Numbered from the stretch's first letter, positions 17,651 to 26,937 are shown. The stretch: 64,000 nucleotides of DNA from Bacteroides sp. (GCA_023665085.1 JAMPEQ010000008.1:62001-126000); one strand, 5' to 3'. Notes: generated by a model from the sequence alone, not told the origin. A program made the numbers and translations.

Positions 17651-18088
17651 TTACTCTGCATCTTCGCGTATTGTGGCAATAACGCCGAAATTAAAAATGC
17701 AAAACAGAAAGTAGATAATCGCAGAAACGATAATGCATATTTTGTCTGCCGTTATCTCTGCAACAACAGTGTTGAATACTGCTATTAAAAATACTATTGC
17801 AGGTGCAATTATAAACATTGACGGACAATTTTTTACTATTTCAACAGGTGAATACGGTATATCTGTTACGAGATAAACTGTTACTACTGATATAAGAAAC
17901 ATAACCAGAACAACAGCCATAAAGTTAATTAATAATATTTGATTTACTGTCAAATCCATTCTTATGGGTATGATTGATGTAACGTCTTTATTCAGTGCAA
18001 TTTTCAGCTCTGTTATAATTCCGGCAGCAATGTTCATCAGATTTACAATTGCCAGAAAAATCAAAGAAACTTTTTTTGTTGATTTCAT
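17651..18088 (-). CDS. Small four-helix membrane protein, unknown
   Basis: 145 residues with four predicted membrane helices (starting VSLIFLAIVNLMNIAAGII, ILLINFMAVVLVMFLISVV, MFIIAPAIVFLIAVFNTVV and ICIIVSAIIYFLFCIFNF). No family recognised. Its ATG overlaps the stop codon of the hisC-like gene (ATGA), so the two are translationally coupled. Confidence 0.6.
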   Translation of the reverse strand: MKSTKKVSLIFLAIVNLMNIAAGIITELKIALNKDVTSIIPIRMDLTVNQILLINFMAVVLVMFLISVVTVYLVTDIPYSPVEIVKNCPSMFIIAPAIVFLIAVFNTVVAEITADKICIIVSAIIYFLFCIFNFGVIATIREDAE

Positions 18089-19146
18089 TTATCTAAATAC
18101 CCCTTGATTTCTTTAATAAGTATATCCATTTCTTCATCTGTTCCTATAGATATTCTTACATAATTATCTATTCTCGGCAACGAAAAATAACGGATAAATA
18201 CTTTTTTAGTTTTTAGATATTCAAACATATCTTTCATAGATGTGTTTTCTTTTGTTGCAAAAATAAAATTGGCAGAAGAGTCAAGCACTTTAAATCCCAT
18301 TTTTCTCATTTCATTGGTTATTCTTGTGCGTGTAGCAATAACCTTTTGGCAGGTGCTTTCAAAATAATCATTGTCAAGAATACTTGCAGTTCCCATTTCT
18401 GCAGCAATAGTATCAACTGTATAAGAATTATATGAATTTTTTACTGCTTCTAAAACAGATATTAATTTTTCACTGCCTATTGCAAAACCAAGTCTAAGTC
18501 CTGCCAATGAGCGTGATTTTGAAAAAGTACCTGTTACAAGAAGATTTTCATATTTCTTTGTAAGTTCAACTGATGATATACCGCCGAAATCTACATATGC
18601 CTCATCAATGATAACAATGCTGTCCTGATTATATTCCATTATTTTTTCAACAAAATCAAGATCTTCACCAATTGATGTGGGTGCATTTGGATTAGGAATT
18701 ACTACACCTCCGTTTGCTTCCCTGTAGTCATCCGGATTAATTCTAAATTTGCTGTCTACAGGATAAGTTTTGTATGGTATATTGAACAGTGAACACCAGA
18801 CAGGATAAAAGCTGTATGTTAAATCAGGGTACACAATTGGCAGATTACTGTTGAAAAGAGCCTGAAAAGCAATGGCAATTACGTCGTCAGAGCCGTTTCC
18901 GACAAATATATTTTCTGTTTTTACATTGTAATAATCTGCAAGTGCCTGCTTAAGCTTTGTTGAGTTAGCATTTGGATAAAAGCGAAGATTTTTGCTGTCA
19001 ATATTTTTTAATGCCTCAATTGCTTTCGGTGACGGTGGATAAGGATTTTCATTTGCATTAAGCTTAACTATATCTTTATCCTTGCTTTGTTCGCCCGGAA
19101 CATAGGGCTCTATATCTCTTAAGTTTTTTGTCCATAAATTTTTCAT
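18085..19146 (-). CDS. hisC: Histidinol-phosphate aminotransferase-like PLP enzyme
   Basis: 353 residues, fold type I class II aminotransferase. Visible features are LNANENPYPPSP, the cofactor loop VGNGSDDVI, IPNPNAPTS, DEAYVDFGG, the PLP lysine in TFSKSRSLAGLRLG and the phosphate-binding RISIGT near the end. These fit HisC, which transfers the amino group between glutamate and imidazole-acetol phosphate. No other his gene is nearby, so a related substrate such as aromatic amino acids or threonine phosphate cannot be excluded. The ATG at 19146 has SD AGAGG 8 bases upstream; the longer frame to 19194 overlaps the promoter. Confidence 0.85.
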   Translation of the reverse strand: MKNLWTKNLRDIEPYVPGEQSKDKDIVKLNANENPYPPSPKAIEALKNIDSKNLRFYPNANSTKLKQALADYYNVKTENIFVGNGSDDVIAIAFQALFNSNLPIVYPDLTYSFYPVWCSLFNIPYKTYPVDSKFRINPDDYREANGGVVIPNPNAPTSIGEDLDFVEKIMEYNQDSIVIIDEAYVDFGGISSVELTKKYENLLVTGTFSKSRSLAGLRLGFAIGSEKLISVLEAVKNSYNSYTVDTIAAEMGTASILDNDYFESTCQKVIATRTRITNEMRKMGFKVLDSSANFIFATKENTSMKDMFEYLKTKKVFIRYFSLPRIDNYVRISIGTDEEMDILIKEIKGYLDK

Positions 19147-19165
19147 GTTCATTACCTCTTCATAC

Positions 19166-19194
19166 ATTTTAGCATAGTAAAGCAATAGTTGCAA
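19166..19194 (-). promoter_or_regulatory. Sigma-A promoter for hisC
   Basis: On the - strand: TTGCAA (19194-19189), a 17-base spacer and TAAAAT (19171-19166). Confidence 0.7.
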
Positions 19195-19303
19195 GGATAT
19201 ATTAAAGAGATTTTTTCAGCACTAAAGTGCTAAGTCGGAATTAGTATTTTAGTTTCTCTCAGCTTATAAATTTTTTGATATGCAGAAAGATTCGTCTGAA
19301 TTA

Positions 19304-19335
19304 AAAGGAACTACTGATTGATCAGTAGTTCCTTT
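19304..19335 (-). terminator. Terminator after the alpha/beta hydrolase gene
   Basis: Perfect 14-pair inverted repeat 19304-19317/19322-19335 (AAAGGAACTACTGA). A short T tract follows on the - strand. Confidence 0.75.
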
Positions 19336-19343
19336 AAGCTTTT

Positions 19344-20324
19344 TTATTTTAAATTTGATTTAAAAATTTCTTCCATTTTATCAAAAGGAATTATATCTGT
19401 TTTATCATACAAATCGGTATGAACAGCGTTCGGAATAATCATAAGCTCCTTGTTGTCAGTATAAGGATTATCTTTTATCATATTGTTATATGCATCCTTG
19501 CTGAAATAGCAAGAATGAGCTTTTTCACCGTGTATAATAAGAACTGCACTTCGGATTTCATTGCTGTATTTCAAAATCGGCTGATTCATAAATGACATAC
19601 AGCCCGTGATATTCCAGCCATCGTTTGAATTGAGGGAACGTTTGTGATAACCACGGTTTGTTTTATAATAGTCGTAATAATCCTTTACAAAGAATGGTGC
19701 ATCTTCAGGTAATGGATCAACGACACCGCCGCCACGGATATATTCACCGCTTTTATATTCCTTTGTTCTTTGATCATTCAGTGCCTTTTTCTTTTTAAAG
19801 CGATTCTTTTCGCTGTCCTCCGAATCAAAATAGCCGTTTGCATTCACTCTTGTCATATCATACATTGTTGATGCAACAGTCGCTTTGATTCGCGTATCAA
19901 GTGCAGCTGTATTGAGTGCCAAGCCTCCCCAGCCGCAAATACCAATTATACCAATTCTATCAGCATCAACATTTTCCTGAACTGACAAAAAGTCTACTGC
20001 AGCCTGAAAATCCTCTGTATTGATATCAGGTGATGCCATATTTCTTGGCTCACCTCCGCTTTCACCTGTAAAAGACGGATCAAATGCAATTGTTAAAAAG
20101 CCGCGCTCTGCCATAGTCTGTGCATATAAGCCTGATGACTGTTCCTTTACTGCACCGAAAGGACCGCATACGGCAATTGCAGGCAGTTTGCCTTGTGCAT
20201 TTTTAGGCTCATATAAATCTGCAGCAAGCGTAATGCCATATCTGTTGTGAAATGTTGTTTTTTTGTGATTTACCTTGTCACTTTTCGGGAACACCTTATC
20301 CCATTCGGTTGTTAAGTTAAGCAT
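19344..20324 (-). CDS. Alpha/beta hydrolase, YcjY/dienelactone-hydrolase-like, Cys nucleophile
   Basis: 326 residues, cytosolic. The nucleophile elbow reads GICGWGG, with Cys130 where most alpha/beta hydrolases have Ser; Cys is also used by dienelactone hydrolases and occurs in this YcjY-like group. Later features are the LIIHGEKAHS strand carrying the acid region and NAVHTDLYD with the catalytic His. The substrate is unknown. SD GGAGGA lies 6 bases before ATG. It lies downstream of an acetyltransferase and a LysR regulator, a common stress-type association in Clostridia. Confidence 0.82.
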   Translation of the reverse strand: MLNLTTEWDKVFPKSDKVNHKKTTFHNRYGITLAADLYEPKNAQGKLPAIAVCGPFGAVKEQSSGLYAQTMAERGFLTIAFDPSFTGESGGEPRNMASPDINTEDFQAAVDFLSVQENVDADRIGIIGICGWGGLALNTAALDTRIKATVASTMYDMTRVNANGYFDSEDSEKNRFKKKKALNDQRTKEYKSGEYIRGGGVVDPLPEDAPFFVKDYYDYYKTNRGYHKRSLNSNDGWNITGCMSFMNQPILKYSNEIRSAVLIIHGEKAHSCYFSKDAYNNMIKDNPYTDNKELMIIPNAVHTDLYDKTDIIPFDKMEEIFKSNLK

Positions 20325-20338
20325 AAAAATTCCTCCGA

Positions 20339-20413
20339 TTATTTTTCAAATGTAATTGTAATATTGTTATTGACGACAGAGTTGTTGAGCAACAGCACTG
20401 TATGCTTTTTCAT
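20339..20413 (-). CDS. Possible 24-residue peptide between two genes
   Basis: A 24-codon frame starting MKKHTVLLLNN lies between the acetyltransferase and hydrolase genes, with a GAGGAA about 10 bases upstream. It could be a relic of a lost gene in this operon or chance. No family is recognised. Confidence 0.2.
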   Translation of the reverse strand: MKKHTVLLLNNSVVNNNITITFEK

Positions 20414-20419
20414 ATATTA

Positions 20420-20989
20420 TTATTCCTCAATATATTTAATAAATTTTGCAGGCACACCGCCGACTATTGTGTTTGATGCAACATCCTTTGACACTACTGC
20501 ACCTGCCGCTACAATTGCACCATTACCGATTGTGACACCCGGCAAAATTGTTGCATTAGAGCCAATCCAAACATCATTACCTATATGAATTGCTTTTGGT
20601 ATCATTGATCCTCTGTCCTTCGGTGATTGACTGTGATTAAGAGTTGCAAGAGTTACACAGTGACCAATAAGAACATTATTTCCTATATAAATACCACCCT
20701 GATCCTGAAAATGACATGAGGAATTTATAAATACATTTTTTCCTATATGAATATTTTTGCCGCAGTCAGTATAAAACGGCGGAAACAAACCGAAATCATC
20801 GGGTGTTTTTCTGCCTGTTAGTTTTGAAAAAAGCTGTCTCAATTCTTCAGGAGTATTATATTTATTATTTATTTCACATGTTATTTTTAGTGCGTTCTGA
20901 CTTAATTGGTGCATCAGCTGATGTGCAGGTGAATTTGCTTTTATAATTTGTTCTGTTTTGACATGTTCTAAATATTCTTCTAATTCCAT
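20420..20989 (-). CDS. Sugar O-acetyltransferase, LacA/Maa type
   Basis: 189 residues. A short helical N-terminus is followed by a left-handed beta-helix of hexapeptide repeats ([47 protein letters not shown]). The catalytic His is in LATLNHSQ. The family transfers acetyl from acetyl-CoA to maltose, galactosides or related sugars. The ATG at 20989 has SD AAAGGAG at good spacing; an ATG five codons earlier overlaps that SD. Confidence 0.88.
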   Translation of the reverse strand: MELEEYLEHVKTEQIIKANSPAHQLMHQLSQNALKITCEINNKYNTPEELRQLFSKLTGRKTPDDFGLFPPFYTDCGKNIHIGKNVFINSSCHFQDQGGIYIGNNVLIGHCVTLATLNHSQSPKDRGSMIPKAIHIGNDVWIGSNATILPGVTIGNGAIVAAGAVVSKDVASNTIVGGVPAKFIKYIEE

Positions 20990-21008
20990 AATTGCTCCTT
21001 TCATTAAT

Positions 21009-21046
21009 ATTTTATAATCATTAGTTTAAAATAGCAAATACTTATA
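21009..21046 (-). promoter_or_regulatory. Promoter with LysR-type site for acetyltransferase-hydrolase
   Basis: On the - strand: TTGCTA (21037-21032), a 17-base spacer and TAAAAT (21014-21009). The -35 lies in TATAAGTATTTGCTATTT (21046-21029), which recurs exactly at 22123-22140 beside the LysR gene. Confidence 0.65.
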
Positions 21047-21174
21047 TCGAATACTTAGATATGCTTTAAGAGTATATGAATACTATCTGAAAATATAAAA
21101 AGCAATCTGCTCATAAGTATTGATATTATATCTAAGCTTGTGAGTTAATTGCTTTTATTTATGTAGATAATATT

Positions 21175-22059
21175 CTATTGATTTTGTTCTGTTCTTTCTC
21201 TTATAGAATCAAGAAACAACCGGGCAGGTTTACTGAACACTTGATACTTTTTCCACGCAAGATACATTTCAATATCAATCTGTGGATTTAATGGTATAAA
21301 TTTCATATTTGTATTTGAAGTATTAACGAGTTTGTCAAGTGTCAGCGCATAGCCTAAGCCTTCATCAACCATTAATGCGGCATTGTATATAAGATTATAT
21401 GTTGCTATAATATTGAGCTTTTGAAATCTGCCCTTGAAGAAATCCTTAAGCTCATTTCTTTTATATGACTGCCTTGACACAATTAAGGGCTTGTCATATA
21501 AATCCTCAGGAGAGATGTATTCTTTGTCTGAAAGCTCACTGTCATTTTTCATTAAAACGCCCCATTTGTCATATGCAGGAAGCTTTATGTAATCATAGTT
21601 TTTAGTATCGATATTACTTAAAACAAGTGCAAAATCAATTATTCCCTTATTTAGATTATAAAGAACATCCAATCCGTCACCGCTTGAAATATGATAATGT
21701 ATATCAGGGTGTTCTTTTTGTATATCCTTTGCTGTTTTTGCCAAAAAACGAACACCGTCAGTTTCTCCTGCACCGATATAGACATCACCTGATATTTGCT
21801 TATCTGATGTTTTAATCTCGTTTTCAGTTTTATGCAAAAGCTCAACTATTTCTTCAGCTCTTTTACGAAGAAAAATTCCGTCATCAGTTAAAATAATTTT
21901 TCGGTTTCCTCGAATAAACAGCTGTTTGCCAAGCTCATTCTCCAAATCCATAAGCTGCCTTGAAAGAGTAGGCTGTGTTAAGTGAAGATAGTCTGCTGCA
22001 CCTGAAATACTCTGCTCTCTTGCAACTGCTAAAAAATATTCCAATACTCGTATATCCAT
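21175..22059 (-). CDS. LysR-family transcriptional regulator
   Basis: 294 residues. The N-terminal winged helix is MDIRVLEYFLAVAREQSISGAADYLHLTQPTLSRQ (helix-turn-helix about 18-37), followed by the linker helix and a periplasmic-binding-like effector domain starting near residue 90. The start ATG has a GGTGAT element 5 bases upstream. It most likely controls the downstream acetyltransferase and hydrolase, because an 18-base element occurs identically at their promoter and beside its own. The inducer is unknown. Confidence 0.92.
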   Translation of the reverse strand: MDIRVLEYFLAVAREQSISGAADYLHLTQPTLSRQLMDLENELGKQLFIRGNRKIILTDDGIFLRKRAEEIVELLHKTENEIKTSDKQISGDVYIGAGETDGVRFLAKTAKDIQKEHPDIHYHISSGDGLDVLYNLNKGIIDFALVLSNIDTKNYDYIKLPAYDKWGVLMKNDSELSDKEYISPEDLYDKPLIVSRQSYKRNELKDFFKGRFQKLNIIATYNLIYNAALMVDEGLGYALTLDKLVNTSNTNMKFIPLNPQIDIEMYLAWKKYQVFSKPARLFLDSIRERTEQNQ

Positions 22060-22074
22060 AATATCACCGCTTTC

Positions 22075-22104
22075 ATGGTATCACTTTTTTTATATGCCTG
22101 TCAA
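22075..22104 (-). promoter_or_regulatory. Promoter of the LysR gene
   Basis: On the - strand: TTGACA (22104-22099), an 18-base spacer and TACCAT (22080-22075). Confidence 0.55.
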
Positions 22105-22109
22105 GCATA

Positions 22110-22343
22110 TTAATATATTTGGTATAAGTATTTGCTATTTAAAATTTTATATATTAAAATAAATTCAGAGGTTGAAGCAACCATAACAACACCGGTATTA
22201 AGCATAAAAAATGCACTGAAGGGCAAAATCACTCTTCCTGCAGTTAATGAAATAATCAAAGATAATGATAATGCAAATGCCCAAATAAATATAATCAGCA
22301 GAACATCAGATATATAAAATTCGGCAGCAAATAACGTGAGTAT
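22110..22343 (-). pseudogene. Possible fragment of a multi-helix membrane protein
   Basis: A 77-codon open frame on the - strand ends at 22110. It lacks any start or SD, yet reads as convincing membrane-protein sequence (LLIIFIWAFALSLSL, TAGRVILPFSAFFMLNTG). It overlaps the divergent-promoter region of the LysR gene. I infer a truncated C-terminus of a lost transporter or similar protein; hydrophobic frames do arise by chance in AT-rich DNA. The remaining 22344-22478 holds no recognisable feature. Confidence 0.3.
22123..22160 (+). promoter_or_regulatory. Relic divergent promoter with LysR-type site
   Basis: TATAAGTATTTGCTATTT (22123-22140) contains a -35 TTGCTA (22132-22137), then a 17-base spacer and TAAAAT (22155-22160). 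The layout equals the acetyltransferase promoter, but no intact + strand gene follows. Confidence 0.5.
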
Positions 22344-22478
22344 TTAATTTGCATAACGATATCGCAGTTTGATGTGTGTACTTGTTTTTTTATTTTATTT
22401 ACAATATAATTGTAATGCACTGTGAAATTAAAGCTATTATATAGACGGAAAAATCATTAAGCTGAACGGGTAAAATAT

Positions 22479-22913
22479 ATGAATAAGGATTTAGAAAAAG
22501 CAATTTATATATTGCAAAAAGAGTCATACACTTGCGTTTTGTGCAAGGGGGATATTGTGTATAGCTGTGACAAACGCGGAGTAAAGCCCTTGCTTGACTG
22601 GATTGACAGAGGACTTGATTTAAAAGGGTTTTCCGCCGCTGATAAAGTTGTTGGAAATGCTGCCGCATTTTTGTATGTGACTCTCGGCATAAAAGAAATT
22701 TATGCTAATGTTGTAAGCAGGTCGGCTGTCGAAACTCTTGAAAAATACGGTATAAAGATACAGTATAATGAGTTGGCAGAGTATATTATAAACCGTGCAG
22801 GTACAGGTAAATGCCCTATGGAAGATGCAGTTAAGAATGCAGTTTCACCAAATGAGGCATTAATGGCAATAAGAATAAGGCTAAAGGAATTGAATCAGAG
22901 TCGAATCCAATAG
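22479..22913 (+). CDS. DUF1893 family protein
   Basis: 144 residues. The family pattern is clear: YTCVLCKGDIVYSCDKRGVKPLLDWID, then GFSAADKVVGNAAAFLYVTLG, then YIINRAGTGKCPMEDAV. DUF1893 proteins are small, cytosolic and deaminase-like in fold according to family knowledge; no function is established. Conserved Cys residues lie in VLCK and GKCPME. The SD is weak. It starts a loose + strand group with cupin, MGMT and MFS genes. Confidence 0.82.
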   Translation: MNKDLEKAIYILQKESYTCVLCKGDIVYSCDKRGVKPLLDWIDRGLDLKGFSAADKVVGNAAAFLYVTLGIKEIYANVVSRSAVETLEKYGIKIQYNELAEYIINRAGTGKCPMEDAVKNAVSPNEALMAIRIRLKELNQSRIQ

Positions 22914-22957
22914 CCTAAAATAATGAATATGGATATAGAAATAAAAAGGAGAAATTT

Positions 22958-23410
22958 ATGAAATATTTAACAGCTGAAGAATTTGAAAAGGTAAATAAAT
23001 TCGGCAAGGGTGATTTTAATGATGCCTTTGCACAGTATTTTGTCGGAGATTCATTTTTAAATCCGCTTACAAAACCTCAGGAATGCGATGTGTTTCTTGC
23101 AAATGTAACCTTTGAGCCGGGGTGCAGAAATAACTGGCACATTCACCATGCCTCAAAAGGCGGTGGTCAGATTTTAATTTGTACAGCAGGCGAGGGCTGG
23201 TATCAGGAGTATGGTAAGGAGCCTGTAAGTTTAAGTGAAGGAAAGGTTATAGTAATTCCTGCAAATGTTAAGCATTGGCATGGGGCAAAGGCAGACAGCT
23301 GGTTTAGCCATATTGCATTTGAAGTGCCCGGAGAAAATACCTCTAACGAATGGTGTGAGCCTGTAAGTGACGAAGAATATAATAGCTTGAAAGGTATAAT
23401 TCAAATATAA
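22958..23410 (+). CDS. Cupin-domain protein
   Basis: 150 residues with one double-stranded beta-helix. Metal-ligand motif 1 is WHIHHASKGGGQ and motif 2 is IPANVKHWHGAKADSWFSH. This pattern matches the small cupins often linked to carboxymuconolactone-decarboxylase-like or hydrolase genes; the substrate is unknown. SD AAAAGGAG is 8 bases before ATG. Confidence 0.85.
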   Translation: MKYLTAEEFEKVNKFGKGDFNDAFAQYFVGDSFLNPLTKPQECDVFLANVTFEPGCRNNWHIHHASKGGGQILICTAGEGWYQEYGKEPVSLSEGKVIVIPANVKHWHGAKADSWFSHIAFEVPGENTSNEWCEPVSDEEYNSLKGIIQI

Positions 23411-23505
23411 AATAACACAATATGTATTGAAAAATTACGATAATCAGTGAAATTTAAGATGTTTTTATCTGTAATATATTGAGTATAAAAGGAATACAGC
23501 AAAAT

Positions 23506-24030
23506 ATGAAAACAAATTACAGTAAATTTATCAGCTATTATAATTCGCCTCTTGGAAAAATTACTCTTGCAAGCGACGGTGACAATCTCACAGGTCTGTG
23601 GTTTGAGAATCAAAAGTATTTTGGCAGTAATTTAGCTGATGACTGCGAATATAAAAAACTTCCGTTATTTAAACAGACTGAAGAGTGGCTTGATATTTAC
23701 TTCAGCGGAAAAAATCCTGATTTTTCTTTGCCTATATTATTAAAAACAACTCCTTTCCGTCAGACTGTCTATGAAATACTGTTGACAATTCCTTTTGGAA
23801 AAACTATGACTTACGGCGAAATTGCCGGTATAATTGCAAATCAAAAAGGAATTCAAAAAATGTCCGCCCGTGCAGTAGGCAGTGCAGTGGGGCATAATCC
23901 GGTGTCAATAATAATACCCTGTCACAGAGTTGTGGGCAAAAACGGAGCTGTCACAGGTTATGCTGGCGGAATTGACAGAAAATATAAGCTTTTGACTTTA
24001 GAGAAATCTTCTTGCAAAAATCTCAATTAA
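23506..24030 (+). CDS. ogt: Methylated-DNA-protein cysteine methyltransferase
   Basis: 174 residues. It removes O6-alkyl groups from guanine by transfer to its own cysteine. The active site is IIPCHRVVGKNG, and the helix-turn-helix region (MTYGEIAGIIANQKG, SARAVGSAVGHNPV) is intact. The N-terminal domain is the short Ogt type. I chose ATG 23506 (AAAAGGA 12 bases upstream) over an in-frame TTG at 23479. The MFS gene starts 12 bases after its stop. Confidence 0.93.
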   Translation: MKTNYSKFISYYNSPLGKITLASDGDNLTGLWFENQKYFGSNLADDCEYKKLPLFKQTEEWLDIYFSGKNPDFSLPILLKTTPFRQTVYEILLTIPFGKTMTYGEIAGIIANQKGIQKMSARAVGSAVGHNPVSIIIPCHRVVGKNGAVTGYAGGIDRKYKLLTLEKSSCKNLN

Positions 24031-24042
24031 GGAAAATATCTT

Positions 24043-25230
24043 ATGAAAAATTCATATCAAAAGACTATATATGCCTGTTTTACCGGATATATAGTTCAGG
24101 CAATAATAAATAATTTTGTTCCTCTGCTGTTTCTTGCTTTTCAGGATACATATAGTATTCCCCTTTCAAAAATAACACTTCTCGTTACAATAAATTTTGC
24201 TCTGCAGCTTATTGTTGATTTAGTGTCCGTTTCTTTTGTTGATAAAATAGGCTATAGAGCATCAATGATGATAGCACATATTCTTAGTGCAGCAGGGCTT
24301 ATTCTTTTAGCCTTTTTGCCGGATATTCTTTCAAATCATTTTGCAGGAATTCTTATTGCAGTAATGATATATGCAATTGGCGGAGGTCTTTTAGAGGTGC
24401 TTGTAAGTCCTGTTGTTGAGGCTTGTCCGTCAGAGCATAAAGAACAGACTATGAGCCTGCTTCATTCCTTTTATTGCTGGGGGCATGTGGGAGTTGTGCT
24501 TATTTCAACAATTTTCTTTAGAATTTTCGGAATAGATAATTGGAAAATTCTTGCTTGTATTTGGGCAATTATTCCGATTTGCAATACCTTTGCATTTGCA
24601 AAAGTTCCGATTGCTTCACTTATTGAAGAGGGCGAAAAAGGCTTTTCGGTCAAAGACCTTGTAAAGCAGAAAATCTTTTGGGTGTTTATGCTTATGATGC
24701 TTTGCGCAGGTGCGTGTGAGCAGTCGGTAAGTCAGTGGGCATCAACCTTTGCCGAAAAAGGCTTGGGAGTAAGCAAAACAATAGGTGATCTTGCAGGTCC
24801 TATGGCATTTGCTGTTCTTATGGGACTTTCAAGAGCATTGTACGGAAAATTCGGGGATAAAATAAATCTTAATCATTTTATGGCAGGCAGCAGTATTTTA
24901 TGTGTGGCTTCATATCTTTGTATTTCTTTAGTTTCAAATCCCGTTATAAGTTTGATAAGCTGTGCGGTATGCGGCTTGTCTGTCGGCATAATGTGGCCGG
25001 GTACTTTCAGCAAGGCGGCTAAGGATTTGACAAGGGGCGGAACAGCAATGTTTGCATTTATGGCACTTGCAGGTGATATGGGCTGTTCGGCAGGACCAAC
25101 TCTTGTAGGCATGATTTCGGATAAATTCGGTGATGATCTTAAAAAAGGTATTTTGGCTGCGACTGTATTTCCTTTTCTTCTTCTGGCAGGAATTTTTATG
25201 AGTAAAAAGGTTAAAAAGAGCATGAATTAA
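24043..25230 (+). CDS. MFS transporter, FucP-like
   Basis: 395 residues with 12 predicted membrane helices. The loop after helix 2 reads VDKIGYRASMM (MFS signature A variant), and CGLSVGIMWPGTFSKAA resembles the fucose/glucose:proton symporter branch. The last residues are basic (SKKVKKSMN). Substrate unknown; sugar uptake is most likely by family. SD AAGGA lies 9 bases before ATG. Confidence 0.85.
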   Translation: MKNSYQKTIYACFTGYIVQAIINNFVPLLFLAFQDTYSIPLSKITLLVTINFALQLIVDLVSVSFVDKIGYRASMMIAHILSAAGLILLAFLPDILSNHFAGILIAVMIYAIGGGLLEVLVSPVVEACPSEHKEQTMSLLHSFYCWGHVGVVLISTIFFRIFGIDNWKILACIWAIIPICNTFAFAKVPIASLIEEGEKGFSVKDLVKQKIFWVFMLMMLCAGACEQSVSQWASTFAEKGLGVSKTIGDLAGPMAFAVLMGLSRALYGKFGDKINLNHFMAGSSILCVASYLCISLVSNPVISLISCAVCGLSVGIMWPGTFSKAAKDLTRGGTAMFAFMALAGDMGCSAGPTLVGMISDKFGDDLKKGILAATVFPFLLLAGIFMSKKVKKSMN

Positions 25231-25404
25231 ATCTTATTTCTCATTTTCCTTGCTTATATAATTGATATATGATATATATTTAAGTAGAGGTCAGCCAAAT
25301 GATAGTCGAACAAAATGGGTTTAGGTGCAAAACTTGTTATTTTAGGCTATTAGATTGATTCTCGTTTGACTAACGGCAAAATTTATTATCAAAGGAAATT
25401 TATT

Positions 25405-26829
25405 ATGCTTGAAAAGATTAGAGAAATTCCAAAAGAAATTAAAAGCCACTGGAATACCCCTGCAGAGAATAAATATATACCATATAAGGAATTTACCTCA
25501 TACAGCATCGGCGGAATCGGTGTTAATACTATTAATGCTCTTTTTGGTTATGTTGCTCTGAATGCAAACTGCCTGCTTATAGGCTCAGCCTATGGTATTA
25601 AGCCTACTCATCTTGCATGGCTTAATATTATAATGGGTATTATAAATCTAATAAAAACTCCGTTTATCAGTATGCTTATTGATAATACAAATTCAAAATA
25701 CGGAAAATTCAGGCCGTATCTTCTGTATACCGGTGTGCCGACTGCCGTTTTGCTTTGCCTTATGGCGTTCATACCAAATGATTTAAAATATATTCTAAAG
25801 GTTTCAATCATAGGTGTTACATATACATTTTTAATGCTGTTTCAGTCTCTGTTTGCATTGGCATATACAAGTCTTGCACAGGTGCTTACCCCAAACGGTG
25901 AAGAACGCACAGGTCTGCTTTCAGTCAGTATGTTTATCTACAGTTTAGGTCCGTCAATAGTTAATATGCTGCTGCCGATATTGGCAGGCTTAACAGGCGG
26001 TATGACCGATTTTAAAACATACAGAATTTTTCTGCCGGTATTTTCAATAATAGGTATCGTATTAAGCTTTATTGTTTTTAAAGGAACTGAAGAAAAAATC
26101 GTAGTTTCAAAGGATTACGTAGCAAAGGTCAGCTTTTTTGAGGGAATAAAACAGGTCGCTGTAAATAAATATTTTTGGCTTATTAATTCTCATTCAATTT
26201 TGAATGGCTTAAAATATGGTATAGGTTCTATTCTTGGCTGGTATTGTATTTATCAGATTAAAAATAATGCAATGCTGGGTATTATGAATACTGTTATTGG
26301 CACTGCGGCAGTTCCTTTAATGCTTCTTGCACCTATGCTGGCAAAGAAATTTGGCAAAAGAAATGTTTTGATAGCTACCAATATTCTTCGTGCTGTGTTC
26401 TGCGTGGTTATGCTGTTTACAATGGATAATACAGTATTATTTTTTGTTTTCCTGTATCTTGCAACCTTGACGTTAGGCGGTGAAAGTGTTATAACATCCG
26501 CGATGACTGCAGAAATTTTTGACTATCAGCAGTGGAAAACCGGAGTGCGCTTAGAGGGATTTATTACCCAGTTCGGCGGAATGCTCACAACTCTTGCGGG
26601 TATGTTCACCGGTCTTATTATTCCTTATTTCTATGAGTATTATGGTCTGAAAAACGATTATACTGTGCTTTATGATTCAGCAGTAAGAACACCAATATTT
26701 AACATTTTGATTATTACAACAATCATCAGCTGTGTGCTCTGTGTTATTCCGATGTTTTTCTATGATTTAAAGGAAAAGGATCACCAAAAAATTATTGAAG
26801 AATTAAAGCAGCGTGCAGATGCACAATAA
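25405..26829 (+). CDS. GPH-family sugar:cation symporter
   Basis: 474 residues with 12 predicted helices. The N-terminus (KEFTSYSIGGIGVNTINALFGYVALN) and the DNTNSKYGKFRPYLLYTG loop are characteristic of glycoside-pentoside-hexuronide symporters (MFS_2). The late loop EIFDYQQWKTGVRLEG is also a family mark. It likely brings beta-glycosides or galactosides into the cell for the GH2, GH3 or GH43 enzymes here. The ATG at 25405 has SD AAAGGA 8 bases upstream; the longer frame from TTG 25366 has none. The preceding 25231-25404 shows no other feature. Confidence 0.88.
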   Translation: MLEKIREIPKEIKSHWNTPAENKYIPYKEFTSYSIGGIGVNTINALFGYVALNANCLLIGSAYGIKPTHLAWLNIIMGIINLIKTPFISMLIDNTNSKYGKFRPYLLYTGVPTAVLLCLMAFIPNDLKYILKVSIIGVTYTFLMLFQSLFALAYTSLAQVLTPNGEERTGLLSVSMFIYSLGPSIVNMLLPILAGLTGGMTDFKTYRIFLPVFSIIGIVLSFIVFKGTEEKIVVSKDYVAKVSFFEGIKQVAVNKYFWLINSHSILNGLKYGIGSILGWYCIYQIKNNAMLGIMNTVIGTAAVPLMLLAPMLAKKFGKRNVLIATNILRAVFCVVMLFTMDNTVLFFVFLYLATLTLGGESVITSAMTAEIFDYQQWKTGVRLEGFITQFGGMLTTLAGMFTGLIIPYFYEYYGLKNDYTVLYDSAVRTPIFNILIITTIISCVLCVIPMFFYDLKEKDHQKIIEELKQRADAQ

Positions 26830-26844
26830 ATTGCATAAAAAATT

Positions 26845-26896
26845 ACAGCCTTTGAGTTTATCCTTTTATGGATTTTCTCAAAGGCTGTTTTTTATT
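26845..26896. terminator. Terminator after the GPH symporter gene
   Basis: 12-pair stem ACAGCCTTTGAG (26845-26856) with CTCAAAGGCTGT (26877-26888), followed by TTTTTT. The - strand also has a T run after the stem, so it may serve the convergent secreted-protein gene. Confidence 0.85.
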
Positions 26897-26937
26897 TAAG
26901 AAGCAATTATATATTAGATTTTATATTTAATGTTTAT

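Noticed and set aside
22132-22317. 61-codon + strand frame beyond the lysR promoter
   Set aside because: Begins inside the -35 element at 22132-22137, has no SD, and its opposite strand reads more like protein.
22890-22915. Sequence resembling a tRNA T-arm (GAGTCGAATCC)
   Set aside because: It is the coding end of the DUF1893 gene and no cloverleaf can be drawn around it.
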